Positions 1 through 5,710 of a stretch of DNA of 9,589 nt are shown here, in pieces. The notes under the pieces are model-generated. The model worked only from the letters and a program-made list of their open reading frames with translations. It did no database searches and was not told the DNA's origin. Source of the stretch: an uncultured Ruminococcus sp. (GTDB taxonomy: Bacteria; Bacillota; Clostridia; Oscillospirales; CAG-272); the NCBI GenBank assembly GCA_902782785.1, contig CACZOH010000115.1, positions 1 through 9,589 of the forward strand, written 5' to 3'. Every line of letters starts with the position of its first letter. The first letter of the stretch is position 1. The position numbers and the translations under genes were made by a program.

Positions 1-60
1 AAAGTCGCGAAAACCGCAGGAAAACGGAGCTTTTGCGAGAAAACCGGAGCTTTCGCGCCT
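1..60. repeat. Short imperfect repeats with flanking inverted arms
   Basis: The hexamer GAAAAC occurs at 9-14, 20-25 and 39-44. The block GGAGCTTT occurs at 26-33 and 46-53, so two copies of a roughly 20-bp unit lie in tandem. The outer 7-mers CGCGAAA (6-12) and TTTCGCG (51-57) are perfect inverted repeats and could close a larger hairpin around the units. No coding signal is convincing here. The array runs to the window edge, so its true length is unknown. It may be part of a dispersed intergenic repeat that continues into the tRNA-like segment at 80-197. Confidence 0.5.
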
Positions 61-79
61 TCCCGAGTGACGAAACCGA

Positions 80-197
80 GCCGACATCGAGTCAGCCCCG
101 TTATGGTCCTGTCGCGGTCGTTGACCGCTCCACTCGCTTGCCTCGCTTCATCCGCCCCCGGCGGCGCTCGGCGTGCTCCCCTCTTCGATACCTCTCC
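80..197 (-). pseudogene. Interrupted tRNA-Ser-like sequence (probable tRNA remnant or repeat)
   Basis: Read on the minus strand, 197-183 is GGAGAGGTATCGAAG, which is how many Bacillota serine tRNAs begin (7-nt acceptor strand, T8, A9, D stem, A14, G15). About 70 nt further on, 105-87 reads CATAACGGGGCTGACTCGA, which resembles the end of the D arm and the anticodon arm of a serine tRNA. The bases at 96-80 can fold into a 5-bp stem with one G-U pair and a 7-nt loop presenting CGA. Between the halves lies GC-rich sequence with its own hairpins (114-128 stem 6, loop 3; 152-164 stem 5, loop 3) and a CTCGCTT repeat at 133-139 and 142-148. No T-arm (GTTCGA-type) sequence or matching 3' acceptor strand follows, and the base after the anticodon is T, not the usual purine. 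It is therefore unlikely to be a working tRNA. The assignment is from memory of tRNA sequences, not from a covariance model. Confidence 0.4.
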
Positions 198-233
198 GTA
201 TTCAAACGTGTGCTTTTTTCAAAAATCGTGCTT

Positions 234-262
234 ATTATAACACATTAGAACGAAAAAATCAA
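234..262 (-). promoter_or_regulatory. Strong sigma-A promoter reading leftward into the tRNA-like segment
   Basis: On the minus strand a TTGATT -35 box (262-257) is separated by 17 nt from a perfect TATAAT -10 box (239-234). TGT directly before the -10 box makes it an extended -10. Transcription would start near 227, about 30 nt before the GGAGAGG that resembles a tRNA 5' end, the spacing expected for a stable-RNA gene. The promoter sits just downstream of the zinc-ribbon gene stop codon and points the same way, so it does not serve any protein gene visible in the window. Confidence 0.65.
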
Positions 263-278
263 GGGGTTTTCGGGAATT

Positions 279-998
279 TTATTTTTTTATATTCGGGCAG
301 TGCGAGACGATATAGTTTTTTACGAACTCAAAATCTTCCTTTTGAGCGTAGATCTGATTATGATAGAGCAGGCTGTTGACTTTAATGAGATTTCTTTTGG
401 GGTATGCCTTAACCTTTCTTGTTTTGGAAAATTCCGAATACATTTCCGTGCGCTGTGCGTTCATCCCCGCGGCGGCGGTACGGTAATTACCCGTCGCGAG
501 TCCTATCGTCGTTACGGCTCTGCCTATATTTTTCGCTTTTTTTGCCTGTGAAAGAATCTGCTTATGGTTGATTCCCCGCTCGTCCATTTCAAACTCGACT
601 GTGTATTTTCCGTCCATTATCGCGGCGTAGATGAGATAGCTAACGCCGACGAGCACGGTCATTCCGAGCAGGAATATTCCGAAAATCATAAGCGTGTTAA
701 GCAGTCTTTCCGCTTTGAAGCCTCCCCACTCCGCCGCGTCGATTATGACGATAAGCGCGCAGATACCGAGCAGAATGAAGAAAAATATCTTCCATACGAG
801 CAGAAATATCGTAGGGTTTCTGAAAAGGCTCATTTCATATACCCAGCGGTATTTTCCGTCGCCGAAAAGCGTGACTTTTTCGCTTATTTCCGTTTTACTC
901 TCTTCTGTCCGTGCGGGTGCGTCTGTTAAGGCAGCGCCGCAAAAGGAGCAGAACCGAGCGCCGTCCGTTATGCGCGCTCCGCATTTGCTACAATACAT
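279..998 (-). CDS. Zinc-ribbon membrane protein of unknown function
   Basis: This 239-residue protein begins with a classical zinc ribbon: C3-x2-C6 and C17-x2-C20, each pair in the CxxCG context. A charged linker (about 25-45) leads to two hydrophobic helices at about 66-87 and 101-127. A soluble C-terminal region (about 130-239) follows, with alternating beta-like segments and several Lys/Arg; this layout resembles YcxB/PH-like membrane-anchored domains, but that is only an impression. Function is unknown; the ribbon suggests a protein or nucleic-acid contact or a sensor role at the cytoplasmic face. The start at 998 is supported by AGGGAG at 1010-1005, six bases upstream and inside the end of the preceding gene. 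It is the last gene of the leftward operon, 3 bp after the ECF component. No terminator hairpin is evident after its stop (281-279). Confidence 0.8.
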   Translation of the reverse strand: MYCSKCGARITDGARFCSFCGAALTDAPARTEESKTEISEKVTLFGDGKYRWVYEMSLFRNPTIFLLVWKIFFFILLGICALIVIIDAAEWGGFKAERLLNTLMIFGIFLLGMTVLVGVSYLIYAAIMDGKYTVEFEMDERGINHKQILSQAKKAKNIGRAVTTIGLATGNYRTAAAGMNAQRTEMYSEFSKTRKVKAYPKRNLIKVNSLLYHNQIYAQKEDFEFVKNYIVSHCPNIKK

Positions 999-1001
999 AT
1001 T

Positions 1002-1541
1002 TTACTCCCTTTTGAACTTCACGAGCTTCATTTTATCAAGCGCGAGCATTATTCCGGGTATCAGCAAAAGCTGCAGTATTATTCCCGGGAACGCCGTGAG
1101 AAAAGCTCCCGAAATGAACGCGGAGAACGTGAACGTGTTCCCTTTAATCCCAAGCAGTATGAGCTGAGCTATGCCCCAGACTATACGGCCTGCGATCATA
1201 GCTGCGACAAGGCTTATGTAGACCTTAACTATATTCTGCTTTTTGAATCTGCTGTAAACAAAACCGGTGACAAACGCATACGTCGCAAGCTCGAACGCCA
1301 TGGCGACAGCCGTAGGATAGATCGGCGGCATACCGAACATAAGCGAACGCAGCAAAGGCAGCGCCGCCGCCATCGGCAGAGCGTACTGCCATCCGCATAT
1401 CAGCGCGCACAAAAAAACGGGCAGATGCATCGGCAGAAGCATATTTCCTATCTGAGGTATTTGTCCCGTAAGGAACGGCAATAAAAGACCGAGGGCGAAA
1501 AACATTGCTGTCAAAAGTAATCTGATCAGATGTTTTTTCAT
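1002..1541 (-). CDS. ECF-type transporter S component (substrate-binding membrane protein)
   Basis: This 179-residue, very hydrophobic protein has about five to six membrane segments (about 6-24, 38-66 as a pair, 76-96, 106-130, 143-168). Length, topology, a short basic N-terminus and the early loop rich in Gly and Pro (LPFLTGQIPQIGNMLLPMH) fit the S components of energy-coupling factor vitamin transporters (PF12822-like). S components bind a vitamin and dock on a shared EcfA/EcfA'/EcfT module, which is not encoded here and would be elsewhere in the genome. The substrate cannot be read from the sequence. The gene starts 10 bp after the peptidase stop; AAGG right after that stop is its ribosome binding site. 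Alternative: another small integral membrane protein of unknown transport role. Confidence 0.72.
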   Translation of the reverse strand: MKKHLIRLLLTAMFFALGLLLPFLTGQIPQIGNMLLPMHLPVFLCALICGWQYALPMAAALPLLRSLMFGMPPIYPTAVAMAFELATYAFVTGFVYSRFKKQNIVKVYISLVAAMIAGRIVWGIAQLILLGIKGNTFTFSAFISGAFLTAFPGIILQLLLIPGIMLALDKMKLVKFKRE

Positions 1542-1551
1542 TTTTTTCCTT

Positions 1552-2547
1552 TCAGCCTATAAGATTTCTGAGGCTGTCGCGCTTATGACCGCCGACGCCC
1601 GTGACCGGCTCCGCCTCGTACATCGAGCGGATTATCGACTCCTCGACCGTTTCAACGGTCGCGCGGAAGATGAGATCGAGCGAGTTGTCGTTCAGGATCC
1701 TGCACTCCCGCATCTGCTCGGACGGATCTATTCTGTTTGCCGTGGAAAACGCAAGTACCACTTCTCCGCTCCCGCCGCTCGTTATCGCGCCCGTCCTTGC
1801 AAGTCCGTTCTGCGCTCTGTGCGTGACGCGCTTGAGCTGACGCGATGAAAGCGGCGCGTCCGTCGATATTATCATAATGCAGGAGCCCTTGTCCTTCGTC
1901 TCCTCACCCGTCAGTCTTGCTCCGACCTTGTCGCCGCATATCGTCAGATCGCGGAGCGAACCGAAATTCGTCATAACGAGCGCGCCGACGGTGAACGTTT
2001 CGCCCGCGATCTCAAACGTGCGCGACGCGGAGCCTATTCCGCCCTTCAATCCGTAGCAGGTCATTCCCCTGCCAGCTCCGACAGCGCCGAGCTTGAAATC
2101 GGACGAAGCCGAGGACAAAGCCGCAAAAACGTGCTCCTCCTTTACGGAAAGCGCCCTTATATCGTTTAAAAACCCGTCGTTGCATTCAAGTATCACGGGG
2201 TTTACGGTCCCCTCTTCTCTGCCTATGCCCGCGTTTCTCTCAAGCATATATTTTACGCAAGCGGTAAAGGCAGTGCCGACGGAGAGCGTATTGGTGAGAA
2301 TGATCGGCGTTTCCGTGTTTCCGAGCTCTTCGATCTGCAAAAGTCCCGTGCTTTTGCCGAAACCGTTTATAACGTGGCACGCCGCCGGGCATTTTTCGTG
2401 AAACAGATCGCCTCCGTGCGGCAGAATCGCCGTAACGCCCGTCTGTACGTCGCCGTCCGACAGCGTGAAATGACCGACAGTCACGCCCGGTACGTCCGTT
2501 ATGAGATTTCTTTTTCCGTGCTTCATTATTCCGAATTCATATTTCAT
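1552..2547 (-). CDS. P1-family (DmpA-like) serine N-terminal-nucleophile peptidase
   Basis: This 331-residue protein belongs to the DmpA/BapA family (MEROPS S58), which cleaves amino acids from short peptides, amides or esters, and in some members beta-amino acids. These enzymes are made as one chain that cuts itself before a Ser, which becomes the nucleophile of the beta subunit. The site is visible: Gly221-Ser222, followed by hydrophobic residues and STDAPL, then QLKR, as in family members. The N-terminal ITDVPGVTVGH (16-26) and the glycine-rich GAVGAGRGM (154-162) and KGGIGSAS (168-175) stretches are also typical. I chose the start at 2547 rather than the longer frame at 2619 because GAGG lies 8 nt before it and the extra 24 residues do not resemble the family start. 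A second ATG at 2553 is only 2 nt from that Shine-Dalgarno. It is first in a three-gene leftward operon. No signal peptide, so cytoplasmic. The natural substrate is unknown. Confidence 0.92.
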   Translation of the reverse strand: MKYEFGIMKHGKRNLITDVPGVTVGHFTLSDGDVQTGVTAILPHGGDLFHEKCPAACHVINGFGKSTGLLQIEELGNTETPIILTNTLSVGTAFTACVKYMLERNAGIGREEGTVNPVILECNDGFLNDIRALSVKEEHVFAALSSASSDFKLGAVGAGRGMTCYGLKGGIGSASRTFEIAGETFTVGALVMTNFGSLRDLTICGDKVGARLTGEETKDKGSCIMIISTDAPLSSRQLKRVTHRAQNGLARTGAITSGGSGEVVLAFSTANRIDPSEQMRECRILNDNSLDLIFRATVETVEESIIRSMYEAEPVTGVGGHKRDSLRNLIG

Positions 2548-2570
2548 AATCATTACCTCGCAGATATCAT

Positions 2571-2600
2571 ATTTTACCACAGAAAATAATAACAAATCAA
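2571..2600 (-). promoter_or_regulatory. Probable promoter of the peptidase-ECF-zinc-ribbon operon
   Basis: On the minus strand a TTGATT -35 box (2600-2595) lies 18 nt before a TAAAAT -10 box (2576-2571) preceded by TGG, an extended -10. This gives a leader of under 20 nt before the ATG at 2547. A weaker overlapping alternative is TTGTTA (2595-2590) with TATGAT (2571-2566), also with 18-nt spacing. Its position supports the downstream start at 2547, since the upstream frame start at 2619 lies ahead of the promoter. Confidence 0.5.
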
Positions 2601-2637
2601 GTACTTTGATAAAAATCACATCTTATATGAAAGGATT

Positions 2638-2657
2638 TTTTCAAAATCTATTGAAAA
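2638..2657. promoter_or_regulatory. Candidate operator: palindrome over the deo -35 box
   Basis: TTTTCAA (2638-2644) and TTGAAAA (2651-2657) form a perfect inverted repeat with 7-bp arms and a 6-bp centre. The right arm contains the whole -35 hexamer (2651-2656), so a bound dimeric protein would block RNA polymerase. An overlapping shorter inverted repeat, TGAAA (2628-2632) with TTTCA (2639-2643), shares the left arm. deo operons in Bacillota are commonly controlled by DeoR-type repressors that bind palindromes near the promoter. The protein acting here is not in the window, and AT-rich palindromes can arise by chance. Confidence 0.45.
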
Positions 2658-2679
2658 TATACAAATTATATGCTATAAT
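2651..2679 (+). promoter_or_regulatory. Strong sigma-A promoter of the deo operon
   Basis: TTGAAA (2651-2656) is followed after exactly 17 nt by a perfect TATAAT (2674-2679), with TGC just before it as an extended -10. Transcription should begin near 2686, giving a 25-nt leader. A second TATAAT with its own TG element lies at 2684-2689 but has no good -35 partner. A promoter this close to consensus usually needs repression, which fits the palindrome overlapping its -35 box. Confidence 0.85.
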
Positions 2680-2710
2680 TTGATATAATCAGGTAAAGGA
2701 GACTGTAATT

Positions 2711-3367
2711 ATGGAACTCAAAGAAATATTGTCAAAGTGCGATCATACGCTTATTTCGCAGACTGCGACGTGGGAGCAGATCAAAGCGATATGCGACGAC
2801 GGTATGAAATACGGGACCGCGTCCGTCTGCATACCGGCAAGCTACGTTGAAAGAGCCAAAAAATACGTGGGCGACAAGCTTGCGATATGCACCGTCATAG
2901 GCTTCCCGAACGGATACGATACGACGGCGGCGAAGTGCTTTATGGCGTACGACGCGGTAAAGAACGGCGCTGACGAGGTAGATATGGTTATAAACATCGG
3001 CTGGGTCAAGGACGGGCTTTACGACAAGGTCTTGGATGAGATAAAGGCCATAAAGACGGCGTGCTGCGGCAAACTGCTCAAGGTCATAATCGAAACGTGC
3101 CTTCTGACAGAGGAGGAAAAGATACGTATGTGCCGCGTGGTATCGGAATCCGGCGCGGAATACATAAAGACGTCAACGGGCTTTTCCACCGGCGGCGCGA
3201 CGAAAGAGGACGTGGCGCTTATGAAAAAATACTGTGCTCCGGAGCTTAAGATAAAAGCGGCGGGCGGCATATCGTCCATCGAGGACGCCCGGGATTTCAT
3301 AAATCTCGGCGCGTCGCGCCTTGGAACGAGCCGTATAGTAAAGCTTGCGAAAGCGCTTGAAAAATAA
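2711..3367 (+). CDS. deoC: Deoxyribose-phosphate aldolase (DERA)
   Basis: This class I aldolase splits 2-deoxy-D-ribose-5-phosphate into glyceraldehyde-3-phosphate and acetaldehyde in the cytoplasm, the last step of deoxynucleoside catabolism. At 218 residues it has the usual length for the short bacterial form. The Schiff-base lysine is Lys153 in EYIKTSTGF, the second catalytic lysine is Lys182 in KIKAAGG, and the acidic partner is Asp91 in DEVDMV; all three match the E. coli enzyme by context. DHTL near the N-terminus and TVIGFPNG (61-68) are also typical. Ribosome binding site AAAGGAGA at 2695-2702 sits well before the ATG. First gene of the deo operon, directly under the strong promoter. 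Its stop codon runs into the Shine-Dalgarno of deoD. Confidence 0.97.
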   Translation: MELKEILSKCDHTLISQTATWEQIKAICDDGMKYGTASVCIPASYVERAKKYVGDKLAICTVIGFPNGYDTTAAKCFMAYDAVKNGADEVDMVINIGWVKDGLYDKVLDEIKAIKTACCGKLLKVIIETCLLTEEEKIRMCRVVSESGAEYIKTSTGFSTGGATKEDVALMKKYCAPELKIKAAGGISSIEDARDFINLGASRLGTSRIVKLAKALEK

Positions 3368-3376
3368 GGAGGAAGT

Positions 3377-4114
3377 ATGGCAAATTATCCTACGCCTCAC
3401 ATAAAAGCCTCACCCGAAGATTTTGCAAAAACCGTGCTTATGCCGGGCGATCCGCTCCGTTCAAAGCTGATAGCGGAGAGATTTCTGAAAGACGCAAAGC
3501 TCGTAAACAACGTGCGCGGTATACAGGGCTACACCGGCGAATATGAGGGCAGGCGCGTATCCGTGATGGCGAGCGGCATGGGTATGCCGTCGATCGGCAT
3601 TTATTCTTATGAATTATTCAACTTTTTCGGCGTTGAAAACATAATACGCGTGGGCTCGGCCGGCGCTCTGAGCACGGATATAAAGGTGCGCGACATAGTT
3701 ATGGGAATGGGCGCGTCCACGAACTCAAATTATGCTCATCAGTATCATCTGCCGGGAACGTTTTCGGCGATATGCAGTTATAAGCTGCTCAAGGCCTGCA
3801 CGGACGCCGCGGACGAGATGGGCGTAACGTATCACGTAGGCAATATCCTCTCCTCCGACACTTTCTATAACGACACGGAGGGTGCGCCCGACGCGTTCTA
3901 CACGCCGTCGGCCTGGAGCAAAATGGGCGTTATGGCCGTTGAGATGGAGGCGGCGGCGCTGTATATGAACGCGGCGAGATGCGGCAAAAACGCGCTTGCG
4001 ATATGCACGATATCCGACCATATAATAACGGGCGAGGCAACAAGCGCCGAGGAGCGTCAGAACTCGTTTACGGAGATGATGGAGCTTGCGCTGAAAACCG
4101 CGCTCAGACTGTGA
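3377..4114 (+). CDS. deoD: Purine-nucleoside phosphorylase, hexameric DeoD type
   Basis: The enzyme uses phosphate to split purine (deoxy)nucleosides into the base and (deoxy)ribose-1-phosphate. At 245 residues and with its motif order it fits the E. coli-type DeoD branch rather than the trimeric mammalian type. Phosphate-site residues are visible: Arg28 in GDPLRSK, Arg47 in VRG, and Arg91/Ser94 in RVGSAG. Ribose-site residues lie in VEMEAA (188-193), and the base-activating acid is Asp214 in TISDHI. His8 corresponds to the residue supplied by a neighbouring subunit. The start is fixed by AAGGAGGA at 3366-3373. The gene follows deoC by 9 bp and precedes deoB-cdd by 10 bp, so the three are surely co-transcribed. 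Its product ribose-1-phosphate is the substrate of the next gene. Confidence 0.97.
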   Translation: MANYPTPHIKASPEDFAKTVLMPGDPLRSKLIAERFLKDAKLVNNVRGIQGYTGEYEGRRVSVMASGMGMPSIGIYSYELFNFFGVENIIRVGSAGALSTDIKVRDIVMGMGASTNSNYAHQYHLPGTFSAICSYKLLKACTDAADEMGVTYHVGNILSSDTFYNDTEGAPDAFYTPSAWSKMGVMAVEMEAAALYMNAARCGKNALAICTISDHIITGEATSAEERQNSFTEMMELALKTALRL

Positions 4115-4124
4115 GGACCAACAA

Positions 4125-5699
4125 ATGAAACGTGTATTTTTGATCGTTCTGGATTCGCTCGGGATAGGCGAGGAGCCGGACGCGCCGTTGTTCGGCGACA
4201 GGGACTGCAATACCCTGAAGCGCATATCGGCATCTGACAAATTCCGCTTTGACAGCATGAAGCGCATGGGGATGGGCAACATAGACGGGCAGGATTATCT
4301 TCCGTCCGAGAAAAAGCCGCTCGCCGCAGTCGCAAGACTGCAGGAGCGGTCCATGGGCAAAGATACGACGATAGGTCACTGGGAGATCGCGGGCGTTGTT
4401 TCCCCCTCTCCTCTGCCTACGTATCCCGACGGATTTCCGGACGAGGTGATAAAGGAATTTGAGGCGGCGACCGGGCGGAGAGTGCTCTGCAACAAGCCGT
4501 ATTCAGGAACCGTAGTCATAAACGAATACGGAGAGGAACATATAAAAACGGGCGCTCTTATCGTCTACACCTCCGCAGACAGCGTCTTTCAGATAGCCGC
4601 GCACGAGGACGTCGTACCGCTCGGACAGTTATACGAATACTGCAGAACGGCGAGAAAGATACTTAAGGGCAAGCACGCGGTGGGCAGAGTCATAGCCCGT
4701 CCGTTCATAACCGTTGACGGAAAGTTTGTAAGAACGGCGAACAGACACGATTTTTCGCTTCTTCCGCCGAAGCAGACGCTGCTCGACGCGCTGAAAAGCG
4801 ACGGGAAAACGGTGTATGCGGTAGGCAAAATCAACGATATTTTCGCGGGCCGGGGCGTGACGAAGCACGTTATGACGCATGGCAACACAGAGGGGATGAA
4901 GGTCGCGCTTGAGGCGCTTGACGAGGATTTTGAAGGGCTTTGCTTTGTAAACCTCGTAGACTTCGATATGCTGTACGGTCACAGACAGGATATCGACGGC
5001 TACGCCGCGGCGTTCTCCGAATTTGACTTATGGCTTCCATCGTTTACCGCCGGGATGAAGGATGACGACGTTCTTATCATAACCGCGGACCACGGCTGCG
5101 ACCCGGGCGACTCACACACGGACCACAGCCGCGAATACGTGCCGATGATAATGTACGGCAAAAACGTCAAGCCCGTAAACCTCGGCACACGGCTCGGATT
5201 TTCCGATATAGCGGCGACCGTCGCGGAATATCTTGACTGTGAATACAGAGGAGACGGCAAAAGCTTTCTATCCGAGGTCATAAAACCGACGCAAAAAGAA
5301 AAAGCGCTTTGCGCACAAGCTTTTGACGCGATGCAGAGATCTTATTCGCCGTATTCCGGCTACAGGGTCGGCGCGGCGCTTCTGACAAAGAGCGGCAAGA
5401 TATACAAGGGATGCAACATTGAAAACGCGGCTTATTCCCCGTCGGTCTGCGCAGAGCGGACGGCGATCTTCAAAGCCGTGAGCGAGGGCGAGCGCGAATT
5501 TGAAATGCTTGCCGTATGCGGCGGAAAAGACGGGAATTTAAAAGGACTGTTCCCGCCGTGCGGCGTCTGCCGTCAGGTAATGCGCGAGTTTTTGCCGGAC
5601 GACTTTCCCGTGCTGATGATGAAAAGCAAAACGACGTTCATCAAAAAAACGCTCGGCGAGCTTTTGCCGTATTCGTTCAAGCCCGATAATCTGAAATAA
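4125..5699 (+). CDS. deoB: Phosphopentomutase-cytidine deaminase fusion (DeoB-Cdd)
   Basis: One 524-residue frame encodes two full enzymes. Residues 1 to about 388 are phosphopentomutase, which interconverts (deoxy)ribose-1- and -5-phosphate. Its metal and catalytic residues are present: Asp10, phosphorylated Thr82 in TTIGHWE, Asp281, His286, Asp322-His323 in TADHG, and His334 in HTDHSREYVP. Residues about 391-524 are a homotetramer-type cytidine deaminase, which turns (deoxy)cytidine into (deoxy)uridine. It has Asn431/Glu433 in NIENAAYS, zinc ligand Cys442 and proton shuttle Glu444 in CAER, and zinc ligands Cys479 and Cys482 in PPCGVCRQ. Both parts have the normal length of the stand-alone proteins and are joined by a few residues (KPTQ, near 387-390) with no stop or frameshift. 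The nearest internal ATG, Met403, lies inside the first deaminase helix and has no Shine-Dalgarno, so a separate Cdd start is unlikely. The start at 4125 has GAGG 8 nt upstream, overlapping the deoD stop. Both activities belong to the pathway of the flanking genes. Confidence 0.95.
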   Translation: MKRVFLIVLDSLGIGEEPDAPLFGDRDCNTLKRISASDKFRFDSMKRMGMGNIDGQDYLPSEKKPLAAVARLQERSMGKDTTIGHWEIAGVVSPSPLPTYPDGFPDEVIKEFEAATGRRVLCNKPYSGTVVINEYGEEHIKTGALIVYTSADSVFQIAAHEDVVPLGQLYEYCRTARKILKGKHAVGRVIARPFITVDGKFVRTANRHDFSLLPPKQTLLDALKSDGKTVYAVGKINDIFAGRGVTKHVMTHGNTEGMKVALEALDEDFEGLCFVNLVDFDMLYGHRQDIDGYAAAFSEFDLWLPSFTAGMKDDDVLIITADHGCDPGDSHTDHSREYVPMIMYGKNVKPVNLGTRLGFSDIAATVAEYLDCEYRGDGKSFLSEVIKPTQKEKALCAQAFDAMQRSYSPYSGYRVGAALLTKSGKIYKGCNIENAAYSPSVCAERTAIFKAVSEGEREFEMLAVCGGKDGNLKGLFPPCGVCRQVMREFLPDDFPVLMMKSKTTFIKKTLGELLPYSFKPDNLK

Positions 5700-5710
5700 G
5701 AGGTAACGAT

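Noticed and set aside
1..60. CRISPR-like array
   Set aside because: Only two good copies of a short imperfect unit with no spacers of constant size; better described as tandem or palindromic repeats.
33..248. Short plus-strand open frames in the left intergenic region
   Set aside because: They cross repeats, hairpins and the tRNA-like segment, are Arg/Ser-rich, and lack a ribosome binding site or family motif.
694..1167. 157-codon plus-strand open frame across the zinc-ribbon and ECF genes
   Set aside because: Ser/Pro-rich shadow spanning the junction of two well-supported minus-strand genes.
2548..2619. Upstream extension of the P1 peptidase to a start at 2619
   Set aside because: The added residues do not resemble the family N-terminus, no ribosome binding site is seen there, and the likely promoter (2571-2600) lies inside this stretch. 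ATG 2547 has GAGG at good spacing.
5331..5699. Separate cdd gene starting at the internal ATG (Met403)
   Set aside because: It would lose the conserved first helix of the deaminase, and there is no Shine-Dalgarno upstream; the frame is continuous with deoB.
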